Part shown: piece after piece, positions 21,319-33,692 of the stretch | Layout of the letters: each line of letters starts with the position of its first letter | How positions within the stretch are numbered: the stretch's first letter is position 1 | Source of the DNA: Drosophila miranda | Lineage: Eukaryota; Arthropoda; Insecta; Diptera; Drosophilidae | Direction: 5' to 3' | NCBI RefSeq assembly: GCF_003369915.1 | Contig: NW_022881625.1 | Coordinates: forward strand, 3,782,001-3,846,000 | Length of the DNA: 64,000 bases | Program-made: the position numbers and the translations under genes | The notes under the pieces: generated by a model | Seen by the model: only the letters and a program-made list of their open reading frames with translations | What the model was told of the DNA's origin: nothing | The model's database searches: none

Positions 21319-23189
21319 ATGTTGAAAGTGCTCAGCGGTCTATCGTTAATTCAGGCGCAAAAAGCAGCCCTCTCTGTCAGCAGTCCGCTGGTAAATATAT
21401 AGTATACATATAGATCCGATATCACAGTGATATACGTTTTTAAATCTCTTGTAGCGTTGGCAGACCACAGCAGCTGTAGCAGAGCCCAGAAATGATGCAG
21501 AGTGGCTACAAGCTCGTCCCTTTGATCAGATTCCTAGTACAACTTTTCTGTCTACTGTTCGGAATTTTATGCCTGGAGGAAAATATAGCAAACTGGACAT
21601 TGTGAAATTGTTCAAAGCTTTGCAAGACGACTATGGAAACATATTTTATTTACCAGGTATGATGGGAGGTACGTCATACCTGATGACTCACAATCCCAAG
21701 GACTTCGAGGTCGTGTTCCGGAACGAAGGAGTGTGGCCGCATCGGCCTGGCAGCGATACTCTTCGCTATCATCGGAAGACTCATAGAAAGGATTTCTTCC
21801 AGGGAGTGGAGGGAGCTTTACCCACACAAGGAAAAACCTGGAGCGACTTTCGATCGGCTGTAAATCCTGTCCTAATGCAGCCGAAGAACGTGCGGCTTTA
21901 CTATAAGAAGATGTCCCAAGTGAACCAGGAGTTTGTGCAACGGTGCGTATGACTGATAATAAATCCCTGTTTACGCTCAAGTATATTCTCCCCCCCTTCA
22001 CAGTATTAAAGCACTCCGTGATATCGATACCCAGGAAGCTCCAGATGATTTCTTAAACGTTATAAATCGGTGGACCCTCGAGTCAGTCTCTGTGGTGGCT
22101 CTGGACAAGCAGTTGGGACTGCTCAAAGAGTCGGGCGATAACGACCAGGCTGTTACTTTTCAAGTACCTGGACGATTTTTTTGAATTAACAGCCGATCTG
22201 GAGATGAAGCCTCCATCTGGCGTTACGTTAAAACACCCAAGCTAATGAAGCTAATGAAGTCCCTAGATGGCGTTCAAGAAATAACTTCAGCGTATGTAGA
22301 CGAAGCTATAGAGCGTCTAGAGAAAGAGGCCAAGGAGGGTGTTGTCCGCCCTGAGAGCGAGCAGAGTGTACTGGAAAAGCTGCTCAAGATCGACAAAAAG
22401 GTGGCGACGGTTATGGCCATGGACATGCTAATGGCCGGAGTGGATACCGTACGTAGTCTGTTGTTCTCATACTTACCCTTATCTCATACATCCTTTTTTT
22501 CCAGACCTCAAGTACCTTTACAGCGGCCTTGCTGTGCCTTGCCAAGAATCCGGAGAAGCAGGACGTCTCCGAGAAGAGGTGATGAAGGTTCTACCCGAGA
22601 AGGACTCCGAATTCACTGAGGCATCGATGAAGAACGTTCCTATCTACGTGCCTGCATCAAAGAGTCACAACGGATCTATCCTTTGGTCATCGGCAATGGC
22701 CGATTTCTCAATCGGGACAGCGTTTTGAGCGGATACCAAGTGCCAGCTGGTACCTGTGTGTCGATGGTTCCCCTGAGCTTGCTATCAAGCGAGGAGCACT
22801 TCCCCAAGGCTGCTGAGTTCCTGCCAGAACGTTGGATTCGTAACGCCACAGACTCCAACGGGCAATGCCCGGCAAATGACTTGAAGCTGAAGAATCCGTT
22901 TGTGTTCTTGCCCTTCGGATTTGGACCCCGGATGTGCGTTGGAAAGCGCATCGTGGACATGGAGCTCGAGCTGCGCATCGCTCGACTCATTCGGAACTTT
23001 AGCATCGAGTTCAATCATCCCACGGAGAACGCTTTCCGCTCCTCCCTGATCAATTTGCCCAACAGTAAACACATTTCTCATCCTAAATTATCTTTACAAC
23101 TGGAAAACCTTGAAGGAACTTATTTGCAATATAAAGTAGGTGTTTTTTTGGCCGCACGTCAATCAGAATCAACTTGTTTTGTGCTTTGA
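21319..23189 (+). pseudogene. CYP12-family P450, copy 2, multiple frameshifts
   Basis: Same four-exon structure as copy 1, with ATG at 21319 and TGA at 23187-23189. The first two exons are open and keep the YYKKMSQ segment. The third and fourth exons have several small losses relative to copy 1: two bases after DQA near 22151, one base in the KPSIW codons near 22209, one base near 22566 and one near 22639. The heme loop [12 protein letters not shown] is still encoded downstream. So many single-base losses make a pseudogene likely, though residual assembly errors could contribute. Downstream it runs into the feo upstream sequence, which stops at about 23299. Confidence 0.85.
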
Positions 23190-23299
23190 GGCATGAGGCA
23201 AATCAAGCACACAAAATTTTCATTGTGCTTTTCAATTTGGCCAACACGAAAGGCGTCACTTATCTGTGCGGAGGCATTATCCTTGAGCAACACATTGTG
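23190..23299 (+). pseudogene. feo 5' flank remnant
   Basis: Matches the sequence just after CYP12 copy 1 (10671-10778) up to CAACACATTGTG, then switches abruptly to unrelated DNA (TACTTATGTATGAGCG). This fixes the distal breakpoint of the CYP12-feo duplication right at the expected feo start codon. Confidence 0.75.
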
Positions 23300-23901
23300 G
23301 TACTTATGTATGAGCGTATAGTGATATTAAAGCACGATCCAGTACAAATTATAGTTCTGGCTGATGTTTCCTATAGCAGATATATAATATTGCGGTGATC
23401 CGATACTGATTCAATCTGTGTGTAATAAATACCATTTTCGTAGCGTAGCAAGATGAAATATAAAGTGCCTAAGTTCCGCGCAAAAGTATAATCAGTAGCT
23501 CCAGATAGCCGACTGGCAGCGAACGGATTGTTATAGAGGCACTTGATTGTTCTTATAACTAGGCGGGGTGTGTGTATTGGGGGTGGGTGGAGGTGGCGGT
23601 GGCATATCAGCAGTCATTTAATTAGCTGTTTCAGATTCCGATTGCTTTTTGGGGACTTTTGCTTACGTTAAAGCGCGCTTTCCACACCTCTGCCTCCGCC
23701 GCCGTTCTAAAGGGAAACTGTAGAATCTGATTTACGACTCTCTCCAACTTCAAGTATTTCCCCCTCTGCCAGCGTGCCAGTTGTACGCCAGCGTCGACGC
23801 TTTGGTTATCTCATGCAGGGCAATTTGTCAAGCCAAATAACGGTCTGCGTGTCAGTTTCAGTTCCATTTTTTGCATCAGGGAGAACAGAACAGAACACAA
23901 C
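23300..23901 (+). promoter_or_regulatory. upstream DNA of a sugar-transporter first exon, copy i
   Basis: About 600 bp that recur at 26757-27331 (plus), 27895-28198 with its continuation at 33693-34010 (minus), and 36729-37032 (minus). It includes a G/T-rich block (GGGGTGTGTGTATTGGGGG) near 23563. It ends at the transporter ATG, so it probably holds that gene's promoter and 5' UTR. No core promoter element is certain. Confidence 0.45.
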
Positions 23902-23991
23902 ATGTCCAAGGGATCGGTCCTACCACAGTATATAGCCGGTTTATCGGCCAGCTTTGGCGCCATGTGTATGGGCGCCTCAATCGGCTGGTCC
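23902..23991 (+). pseudogene. MFS sugar (trehalose-type) transporter, first coding segment, copy i
   Basis: Thirty codons beginning MSKGSVLPQYIAGLSASFGA and ending GASIGWS. They closely match the start of the first membrane segment in Tret1-like major-facilitator sugar transporters. After TCC the sequence diverges into non-coding DNA with a stop, so the rest of the gene is absent. This is a promoter-plus-exon fragment carried along with RhoGAP54D. The subfamily assignment is from motif memory and tentative. Confidence 0.6.
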
Positions 23992-24393
23992 GAAATTTGT
24001 AATTTCGAGTTCTTTAAGAGATTTACTAACTAATTTCAGCTGTAAATAAAGAAGCATTAGTGTACAGCTTATAATTCTTTAACATTGACATGGCGTTTTC
24101 GCACAAAATGTTCTTTGGACGCCAGTGACAGCTCTGCCAGTTCAATATTTCAATTTTTGCAGCGCGTCTCGCCCAATTTTCCGCAATTAAATTCCACCAG
24201 CAAAGCTATCAACAAATATGCTGTCAGGGCACAAACCTTCTATATTGTACTTTTAGAAAAGTAATATTTGTTAAAGTGAGCGTGTGAGTGCTGGGATTCG
24301 AATCTACGGAAGTCCTTTTCGTTTGTGCTGTGCTTTTGTTGTTTTGTTGCTTTGGCTACTGCTGTCGCCCTGTATACGCCCTTGCGTATAACA

Positions 24394-25908
24394 ATGGACA
24401 TGGAATACGCCAACATCAATGAATTTAATGACCGCGACCTAGCGACACGCATGCGCAACAGCAATTATGAAAAATACAAGTCTCTGGTGCGCATGCACCT
24501 CTCCTCCGAGCTGGAACTAAACACCGACGAGTAAGTTGCCACGAGCGACGCTGCCATCCCATCGAAATATAGTGCTTACCGATTTATGGGTTGCAGGTTC
24601 GACATGCCGTGCCATGAAATCGTCTACGAAGATAAGGGCAAGATAAAGAAGTGGAATCGCCTCTCCAAGAAGAATCGCGGACCTGCCACAGGCTGCACGG
24701 CTGGGGCAGGCAGTAAGTCGGCGGGCAACAGTCCCACTGAAACGCTGCAGCAACAAATTGATGCAGGCTTTCTGATGCACCTGGAGGAGCTCAAAGAGTT
24801 TCTTATGCTGGAGAAGAGTAAGTGACAGGGAGAGTCCGGAAAATTGAATTATTCTAAATGCGGAAATGCTATTCTGCAGATCTCACCCAGGAGGGACTAT
24901 TTCGCAAGACAGGAGCCGTTTCCAGGCAGAACAAGCTACGAATGCACATACAGCACGACCAGCCCTTGGATTTGGAACTGACAGGATTCTCGGCTCACGA
25001 CTGTGCCACTGTTTTTAAGAGCTTTCTGGCCGAGCTGCCAGAGCCTTTGCTTACAGACGCCCACTATCCAGCACATCTTCAGATAGCGCCGCTTAGCCAG
25101 GCATTAATGGGGGGTCAGGTGGCGGCTACCGCAGAGCGCCAACAACATCTTCTCAACTCGGTGCAGCTGCTCCTTCTCCTGCTCCCCGAAGAGCATCGCG
25201 AGTTACTGCAGCACATTATTAAAATGCTCCATTCGGTGGCAGCGCGTGAGGAGAGCAACAAGATGTCCGCGGAGAATTTGGCCATCTTGTTTACACCGCA
25301 CCTGATTTGCCCCAGGCAAATGCCGCCTGAGGCGCTCCACTATACGGCGAAGAAGATGTCCAGCATTGTGTCCTACATGATTCAGCAGGGTCTGGAAATC
25401 TTTGAAGTTCCCGGAAAGCTAGCCACCGATATTCGGGCGTACTTTCTTGAGCGCAAACGCAAAAAAAACCATGTCACCGGAGCAAACCCTTGAAGAATCC
25501 ATCTCGGACGACTCGACGGTCAACACGGTGTACACTTTTGTAGATCGTGCCGCCACGGCAGCGGCAAACAACAGCAATTACACGGACACTGCACTGGCGC
25601 AGCTGTACGCGCACATTCAGAGCCTTCCGGAGTCCTCCAAGAAGCGTCGCCTCATCAAGCAGTTTAACAAGCAAAACGGACAAGGTAGCACATTGTCTCC
25701 ACTCCGTTGCGTTCCTTTGGGACACAGCTCATTGATTCCACTCGCTCCTTTCAGGCACACCGCTGCAGGTCATCGCGAGGAGCTCCAGCGTGCCATAAGG
25801 GAGCATCACGAGAAGCATGATGCCAAAATGATGCGCGCCATGGAGGAGGCAGAGCGTAAGAAGAAGAAATCCATATGGATCACTGCACCCAGCCGTTTCG
25901 TTATATAA
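24394..25908 (+). pseudogene. RhoGAP54D: RhoGAP54D (ARHGAP19-like Rho GTPase-activating protein), copy 1
   Basis: RhoGAP domains speed GTP hydrolysis by Rho-family GTPases; the vertebrate orthologue ARHGAP19 acts on RhoA in dividing cells. Exons: 24394-24530, 24597-24817, and 24880 onward, with consistent phases. A later intron may lie at 25685-25754 (GTAGCA...TTTCAG). The RhoGAP domain starts in exon 3 with GLFRKTGAVSRQNKLR, whose Arg is the catalytic finger, and continues FKSFLAELPEPLL and SAENLAILFTPHLI. An A8 run at about 25461-25468, where the partner has A7, shifts the frame after ERKRKK, so the last ~130 codons are lost. A one-base loss after the last intron (GCTGCAGGTCATCGC) is shared by both copies. 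The domain itself is intact in this copy. Confidence 0.88.
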
Positions 25909-25909
25909 C

Positions 25910-26756
25910 ACCATTTCGATCATCCTGCAGCTATGCCATAAATGCGGGTAAACTGAAACTGTAAACACTTTTGTATGCGACGTAATAAAGACTTGAATGT
26001 ACCCAAAGCACTAATCCATTCTGAGGATATGATGAGTGGAAATGATCTGTAAATTATCGTCGAACCATGGCTTGTGTGTATGTGCAGTGCCATACTTGAA
26101 ACAAAATAGAATGTTATCTAGGGAAAAACACCTCTATTGCATTAACACAAAACAAGGAACCGGGTGCAAAGCGGATTCTCCCCAGTGGAACACTTGAAAT
26201 GTTCAACCCATATCAAACGTTAGACGATTATCAGCAGGCCAGCCGCTCCACTTCGCTGCCACCTGGTTGAATGTGTCCACTGCCCGTTCGATGCTCCTCC
26301 ACACGCGTATACAAATTCAAATCCAAACGATCAACATCAATGAGGACGCCACTTTCCTGATAACTTGACCGCCATGTGACCGTTGGAATAGGAATTTTGT
26401 CACAGTTTAGAAACCTACCTACATGTGTTTTCGGCGTGATAAGTACGATGATGTGTGTTAAGAGCCAGATTAGATGCTCTCCAGGCGATTTACGCCCATT
26501 CAATTATTTTGGTAGGTAATGCTATTATCTACTTTCACACGATGCAATAAAATGCCCCCCCAAAAATGCCCCGGAAATGAAGCCTTACGCCGAAAATGAA
26601 ATACTCTTGTAAGTGGAATTCCACATAAATATATTGGATTTCTAGAATTGGAAGTATCCTGCATGCATGTGCTCCTAAAGTCAGATGACCAATAAATCTG
26701 TATCTTTCAAAATGGATGTTGGGCTCCCCACGCAACATACCCAACCATCTATATTT
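25910..26756. other. RhoGAP54D 3' flank, no clear gene
   Basis: Contains an AATAAA at 25984-25989 that suits the RhoGAP54D transcript. A minus-strand open stretch (26503-26231, containing FLNCDKIPIPTVTW and VEEHRTGSGHIQPGG) is kept in the inverted copy at 34255-34527. It has no ATG at a sensible place, so I do not call it a gene, but it could be an exon of a convergent gene. Confidence 0.4.
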
Positions 26757-27494
26757 GGTACTTATGTATGAGCGTATAGTGATATTAAAGCACGATCCAG
26801 TACAAATTATAGTTCTGGCTGATGTTTCCTATAGCAGATATATAATTTTGCGGTGATCCGATACTGATTCAATCTGTGTGTAATAAATACCATTTTCGTA
26901 GCGTAGCAAGATGAAATATAAAGTGCCTAAGTTCCGCGCAAAAGTATAATCAGTAGCTCCAGATAGCCGACTGGCAGCGAACGGATTGTTATAGAGGCAC
27001 TTGATTGTTCTTATAACAATAGGCGGGGTGTGTGTATTGGGGGTGGGTGGAGGTGGCGGTGGCATATCAGCAGTCATTTAATTAGCTGTTTCAGATTCCG
27101 ATTGCTTTTTGGGGACTTTTGCTTACGTTAAAGCGCGCTTTCCACACCTCTGCCTCCGCCGCCGTTCTAAAGGAAACTGTAGAATTGATTTACGACTTTC
27201 TCAACTTCAGTATTTTCTGCAGCGTGCATTGTACGCAGCTCACGCTTTTTATCTCATGCAGGCAATTTGTCAAGCAAATAACGTCTGCTGTCAGTTTATT
27301 CATTTTTTGCATCACGGAAAAAACAGAACACAACATGTCAAGATCGTCTACACAGTATATAGCGTTTATCGCACTTTGCGCATTGTATAGCCCTCAATCG
27401 CTGTCGAATTTGTAATTTCGATTCTTTAAGATTTACTAATAATTTCAGCTGTAAATAAAGATTAGTGTACAGCTTATAATTCTTTAACATTGCT
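26757..27494 (+). repeat. transporter upstream DNA and first exon, copy ii, heavily eroded by small deletions
   Basis: Up to about 27165 this is nearly identical to 23300-23695. From about 27168 to 27480 it is the same sequence as 23700-24080 but shortened by dozens of 1-3-base losses, mostly one base from CC or GG pairs (for example GCCGGTTT becomes GCGTTT). The transporter exon at 27334-27412 is destroyed. The following segment (27515-28198) is the inverted, undamaged version. The damage pattern resembles homopolymer errors in a poorly polished palindrome arm. Confidence 0.7.
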
Positions 27495-27514
27495 GTTAAA
27501 CGTATACAGCACAC

Positions 27515-28198
27515 GCTCACTTTAACAAATATTACTTTTCTAAAAGTACAATATAGAAGGTTTGTGGCCTGACAGCATATTTGTTGATAGCTTTGCTGGT
27601 GGAATTTAATTGCGGAAAATTGGGCGAGACGCGCTGCAAAAATTGAAATATTGAACTGGCAGAGCTGTCACTGGCGTCCAAAGAACATTTTGTGCGAAAA
27701 CGCCATGTCAATGTTAAAGAATTATAAGCTGTACACTAATGCTTCTTTATTTACAGCTGAAATTAGTTAGTAAATCTCTTAAAGAACTCGAAATTACAAA
27801 TTTCGGACCAGCCGATTGAGGCGCCCATACACATGGCGCCAAAGCTGGCCGATAAACCGGCTATATACTGTGGTAGGACCGATCCCTTGGACATGTTTTG
27901 TTCTGTTCTGTTCTCCGTGATGCAAAAAATGGAACTGAAACTGACACGCAGACCGTTATTTGGCTTGACAAATTGCTCTGCATGAGATAACCAAAGCGTC
28001 GACGCTGGCGTACAACTGGCACGCTGGCAGAGGGGGAAATACTTGAAGTTGGAGAGAGTCGTAAATCAGATTCTACAGTTTTCCTTTAGAACGGCGGCGG
28101 AGGCAGAGGTGTGGAAAGCGCGCTTTAACTTAAGCAAAAGTCCGCAAAAAGCAATCGGAATCTGAAACAGCTAATTAAATGACTGCTGATATGCCACC
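27515..28198 (-). repeat. inverted copy iii of the transporter exon and its upstream DNA
   Basis: Reverse complement of about 23610-24290. The transporter exon (MSKGSVLPQYIAG...) is intact at 27805-27894. Together with 26757-27494 it forms a hairpin with a spacer of about 220 bp. Its outer end is interrupted by the R1-clade element at 28199. Confidence 0.8.
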
Positions 28199-28686
28199 TC
28201 TCAGTTGCTTTTTGACTGCCACTCGAAGCAGACGTGTTTTTCAAGCGGTCCGCTATACCGTCGTTCGAGTAAAGTAAAAAGTGATTTTTCCAAGTGGAAA
28301 ATATATTAAAATTGCCGCGAGATCACGCGCTGTTCGCCAGTGAAATCGCGTGTTAATTTGGTGGAAAAACAGAGCAGCTATTTGCAAATTAATATTTGTA
28401 AAATAAACGCTAAAAACAGCCACGTGCGGAACCTTAGTTCGTCAACAAGTGCGAATAGTTCGACAACAAGTCGGAATAGTTCGTCAGCACGTTCGAGTTT
28501 GAAGCTTTGGTTCGAAGCTTTGGCTTGAGTTCGGAGCTTTTCGGTTGGTGTCCCTGCTAAAACTTTCGGGTTTAGTCTCCGCTAGAACTTGCGGTTCGTG
28601 TCTCCGCTGAGACTTTTGGTTCGCGTATCCACTAGTGCCGTTTAGTGTCGAGTCACACCAATAGAGGGAGCCACAACTCGCCGGGG

Positions 28687-30092
28687 ATGGAAGTGGATAC
28701 GGTGGCCGACGCCAGCGACACTAGCCTGGCTAGTGTAGGGGCGAGCTCGTCGTCGAGCGTTCCCGCCCGCAGGCGGAGTCGGCCGAAGTCCTCAGCCGCC
28801 AAAAAGGGAGACAAAAAGATCGGGCTTGGGATTGGGATAGCCGGAGAGCTGCCGATCCCTGCCGAGAGATCGCCGCCACCATCGCTCCCCTTTGAGGAGG
28901 CTCCAGGCACCTCTGGTGCTGCCGCTGCCGCTGCCACCACCGCTGCCAGTACATCTGCCGCCGCTGCTACCATCGCTGCCACCATCGCTGCCACCACCGC
29001 TGCCGCCACCGCCGCTGCCGCTGCCACATGCCCGGCAACTGGCATTGGCGCGGCAGGCTACTCGGCCATCATCGCGGAAATGTCTGCGATCAGGATGGCG
29101 GTGAACGAGGCTGTGCTGAAGGGGCTGATGCCGCCAGAGGCTTCCATGGGAATCCTCGTCGCTACCAACCGGTACGACGAGTTGGTCATGGCCCTGGCTG
29201 GAGAAAAGGTGCGCCTGGAGGAGAGGGCAAGAATGCCGCCTCCACCGAGACCCGCTTCTGCTGCCCACACGGGCACCACCGCCGTCACAACCGCTGCGTA
29301 TGCGACAGCCTTCCCAGGCCTGCCCGCACCGAGCGCCGTCGCTGCACCGATCCCAAGGCCTAGAGGGATACCTGGTCTGCTCTAATAAGGAGCAAGAACC
29401 CGAAGGAGACCAGCAAGGAGCTTGTGGAGCGAGTAAAGAAGACCGTGGTGCCGGCACTTGGAGTCCGCGCCCACGAGGTTCGCGAGCTGAAGAGCGGAGG
29501 AGCGATTATTCGCACCCCTTCAGTGAGCGAACTGAGGAAGGTAGTGGCCAGCAGCAAATTCACCGAAGCAGGACTGGTGGTCAAGAAGAGGCCGGAGACC
29601 AAGCCTCAGGTCGTGGTGTATGACGTGGACACGTCGATCACACCTGAAGAGTTCATGGAGGAGCTCTTCGCGAAGAACCTGGAGGAGACCATGACTGCCG
29701 CGGAATTTAAAAAGTCGGTTCACCTGGGCAGTAAACCCTGGTCGGTCACCGACGGCGCCACGATCAACGTGACGCTAGAGGTCGACGCGAAGGCACAGGA
29801 GGCGTTGCACGAATGCGTGTACATAAAGTGGTTTAGATGCCGCTGCCGCTCCTTGGTCCGAACATACGCCTGCCACAGATGTGCAGGCTTTGACCACAAG
29901 GTGTCGCAATGTCGCCTAAAGGAGAACGTGTGCCACCGGTGTGGACAGAACGGCCACAACGTTGCACGGTGTCCCAACCCCGTGGACTGCCGCAACTGCC
30001 GCTTCAAGGGGTACCCTGCAGCACACTCCATGCTGTCAGCGGCGTGCCCGATCTACGCAGCGGTACTGGCGAGTGTGCAAGCTAGACATTAA
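28687..30092 (+). pseudogene. R1-type ORF1 (Gag-like, CCHC knuckles), frameshifted
   Basis: ATG 28687 opens MEVDTVADASDT, a Ser/Arg-rich segment and a long Ala/Thr run encoded by GCC/ACC triplets (about 28915-29030). The frame closes at 29383-29385 (GIPGLL). A second frame resumes (ERVKKTVVPALGVRAHEVREL) and ends with knuckles CHRCAGFDHKVSQC, CHRCGQNGHNVARC and CRNCRFKGYPAAHS. Its stop at 30090-30092 overlaps the ORF2 start as TAATG. The same frameshift is present in the copy at 37521-38905, so it predates the duplication. Confidence 0.8.
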
Positions 30093-33000
30093 TGTTTAGC
30101 TTCATCCAAGCTAATTGTGGCCGTGGCCGAGCGGCTGTGATGGAACTCGGAGCCATCATGCGCAGCTCTGGCCGTCAGTTCGCACTGGTCCAGGAGCCGT
30201 ACGTCGATGGAGCAGGGCGGATTACCGGCCTTCCTTCTGGAATGCGAGTATTCCAGGACCGCCGAGGAAAAGCTGCTATCATCGTCGACGAACCGGACGC
30301 CATCTGCATGCCAATGGAGCCCCTTACCACGGATTTTGGAGTATGCGTCAGAGTTACGGGAAGATTCGGCTCAATCTTCCTATGCTCCGTGTACTGCCAA
30401 TTCGACACCGACTTGGCGCCGTACCTCAGGTACTTAGATGCGGTGCTGCTGCTGGGCAGCCGCACTCCTGTCATCTTTGGGCTCGACGCGAACGCAGTAT
30501 CCCCAGCGTGGTTTAGCAAGCTCTCCGGACATAATCGGGGGCAAGCTAACTATGCACGGGGTGAGCTGCTGTCTGAGTGGATAACCGAGATGAGAGCCGG
30601 CGTGCTCAATGAAGCCAGTCGGGTGTTTACATTCGATAACCGTAGAGGCCAAAGCGATATCGATGTGACAATCGTCAACCAAGCTGCGACTATGTGGGCC
30701 ACATACGATTGGGAAGTGAAGGAATGGGACACCAGCGATCACAACATGATCCATGTTGTGGTGACGACTGACCCGAACGACGCAGTTGAGCCCATTGCTC
30801 CTGTGCCGTCCTGGAAGCTTTCCAATGCGCGCTGGCGATTGTTCGAGGAGGAAGTGGTAAGGGAGACAGCCGAATTACCGGAAGACACCGCCGAATCGCC
30901 GTTGGACAACCAAGTGTCTGCACTGCGCTCTGTAGTGCACAGTGTGTGCGACAGAGTGCTGGGACGCAGCACACCGAGAGCCGCGAGAAAAGTAGTTTGG
31001 TGGACTGCCGAACTACACTCCAAACGCCGAGAGGTCAGGAGACTGAGGCGAAGGCATCAGGACGCTCGTCGGCACGAGACCGACGCAGCAGCGGAACTTG
31101 TGCTCGCGTTGAGGATCTTCTCAGCGCAGTACAAGAAGCTCATCCTGAGATCGAAGGAAGACAACTGGCGACGCTTCGTGGGAGAGAACAGAGATGATCC
31201 ATGGGGGCACGTCTACAGGATTTGCCGAGGCCGCAAAAAGAGCGCGGAGATTGGATGCCTTCGTACGGATGGTAGGCTGGTCGCAACATGGCGCGACTGT
31301 GCGGGTGTGCTCCTTTGCAACTTCTTTCCTGTTGCGGAGTCGAATGCACCCATTGCCATCCCGATCGAGGCTCCACCAGCCCTCGAAGCTTTCGAGGTTG
31401 ATGCATGCGTCGCCAGGTTGAAGAGCAGACGCTCTCCCGGCATGGACGGCATCACAGGTGCCATTTGTATGGCATTGTGGCGTGCCATCCCTCAGCACAT
31501 GACAGCGATGTATTCCCGCTGCCTGTAGACAGGGTATTTCCCAACGGAATGGAAGCATCCTAGGGTGGTTCCACTTCTGAAGGGACCCGATAAGGACCGG
31601 ACCGATCCTACCTCATATCGGGGTATCTGTCTGTTGCCAGTGCTGGGCAAAGTGCTTGAGGGCATCATGGTGAATCGTCTGAAGGACACCATTCCGGATG
31701 GCTGCAGATGGCAATTTGGCTTTCGCCAAGGACGTTGTGTGGAGGATGCTTGGAAACACGTCGTGAGTACTGTTTCGGCCAGCCGGTCGAAATACGTGCT
31801 CGGAGTCTTCGTGGACTTCAAGGGAGCCTTCGACAACGTCGAGTGGAATGCTGCACTACGCCGCCTCCTTGAGCTGGGATGCCGAGAAGCAAGCTTGTGG
31901 CGAAGTTTCTTCTCCGGCCGGAGTGCGAGCATCGTCAGTAGGCATGGAGTAGCCACTGTTCCGGTGACACGAGGTTGCCCGCAGGGGTCCATAAGTGGTC
32001 CATTTATATGGAACATCTTAATGGACGTGTTGCTCCAGCGCTTAGAGCCCCTTGGTGCGCTCAGCGCGTATGCTGACGACTTGCTCCTCCTCATCGAAGG
32101 GAATGCCCGATCAGAGCTCGAACAAAAAGGAGGTGAGTTAATGTCCATCGTAGGCGCTTGGGAGTTGAAGTCGGCGTTGCCGTTTCAACTAGCAAGACGG
32201 CGATCATGCTGCTCAAAGGCATACTTAGACGGCCGCCAGTGGTACGGTTTGCTGGAGCAGGCCTGCCATATAAGCGCAAGTATCGGTACCTGGGCATCAC
32301 GGTCGGCGAGCTCAACCAGTTTTCTCCCGCACATCACGGGCTTGCGTGATTAGCTGACCGGAGTCGTAGGGGAATTGTCGCGCGTACTGCGGGTTGACTG
32401 GGGACTCAGTCCCCGCGTAAAGCGGACAATATATGCCGGACTCATGGTGCCCTGCGCACTATTTGGTGCCTCGGTTTGGTCTGTCGTGACGACGACGCAA
32501 GTGGTTGCCAGGAGGCATCTGCTTGCGTGCCAAAGGATCATCCTGATTGGATGCCTACCGGTATGCCGAACAGTGTCCACCATGGCGCTGCAAGTACTAG
32601 CTGGAGCCCCCCCGTTTGATCTGGCTGCCAGACGCCTGGAAATCAGCTTCAAACTAAAGCGTGACTACCCGCTGGAGGAGAGCGATTGGCTGTACGGCGA
32701 AGATTTGGCAAATCTTAGCTGGAAGCAGAAGATGGCGCGACTAGACGAAGGCCTGTTGTGCGAGTGGCAACGCAGATGGGATGATGGTGACTCCCCAGGT
32801 CGGGTGACGCACCGCTTCATCCCGAACGCAGGCTTCGTCTACAGGGAACGAAGGTTTGGCTTCACGCTGCGCGCTGGGTTCCTGCTGACGGGCCACGGAT
32901 CGCTCAATGCATTTCTGCATGGAAGAAGCCTTAGCGACACGCCAGCATGTCTATGCGGCGCAGAACGCGAGGATTGGCAGCACTTCCTATGTGCTTGTCC

Positions 33001-33208
33001 CCTCTATGCAGACTTGCGAGACCTCGATGGACTTGGAGTGCAGTACACGGATGGCGACTGGACCTTCTCCGATGTGACGGCTTCTCAGGAGAGAATGCGG
33101 ACTCTCGACGGGTTCGCCGGACTGGCGTTCTCCAGGCGACAGCAGCTGCTGAACGCGCAAGCGGCGCACGGGCTGGGTGGATTCCCTATTCATTCCGGTC
33201 GGGGCTAA
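30092..33208 (+). pseudogene. R1-type ORF2 (endonuclease and reverse transcriptase), nonsense and frameshift
   Basis: Begins MFSFIQANCGRGRAAV at 30092. Endonuclease motifs VQEPYVDG, GLDANAVSP and WDTSDHNMI lie in the first 230 codons. A TAG at 31526-31528 splits the frame; beyond it come reverse transcriptase motifs (YRGICLLPVLGKVLEGIM, FVDFKGAFDNVEW, GCPQGSISGPFIWN, AYADDLLLL near 32066-32092). A one-base loss near 32160 and a TAG near 32347-32350 add further breaks. A C-terminal finger (CLCGAEREDWQHFLCACP) lies near 32950. The TAG at 31526 is shared with copy 2. Confidence 0.85.
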
Positions 33209-33692
33209 AAGGGAGGATCGAGCTGAGTCCTTAAGATCGGTACCACGGGTTGTGCAGTTCCAAGGCTGCACATTGAGGTCGGCCCCCTAGTGGGAGTATC
33301 GTGGTGGCTGTGGTTGATACCCAAACGTTACGCGGGGAGAGCCGCTAGGCTCCTCGTGGAGTTGCGCTCTCAACCGGGTGCCGAGACCCATAGATCGGAA
33401 GACGTGTTAGATACACCTCGCCCCTCACCAAGGGGATTGTATGCCCGACCAGGATACTTTCAATTGGTACCGGAAGAGGCGCTATGTACATAGCTATAGC
33501 TTCTTTTTAGGGGCGCTAACTGGCGCATCGTACCAGGTTCCTGCGTATGTAGCGGTGGTGCGTGATGGCGTGATATATGTATATATATCGCACTAATCGA
33601 GGCTAAGCTGCAAATAAACATTAGACGCCGTGGTTGAAATCCCTCCCTGAGGAACCGCCACGTAAAATAAAGCTGAGAGATCAGATTCATTC

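Larger units (their letters stand above)
28199..33692 (+). mobile_element. R1-clade non-LTR retrotransposon, full length, copy 1
   Basis: About 5.5 kb between 15-bp target duplications TGCTGATATGCCACC (28184-28198 and 33693-33707). Uninterrupted copies of the target exist elsewhere in the window (for example the reverse complement of 27060-27080). ORF1 has three CCHC-type knuckles, ORF2 has endonuclease and reverse transcriptase but no RNase H, and the two are joined by an overlapping TAATG; all three point to the R1 clade. The 3' UTR runs about 33210-33692. The target is next to a CCACC/ACAC-rich stretch, which recalls Waldo-type elements, but that is speculative. Confidence 0.85.

Noticed and set aside
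28892-29104. Pro/Leu-rich open frame over the GCC/ACC tract
   Set aside because: Shadow frame of the Ala/Thr run of ORF1.
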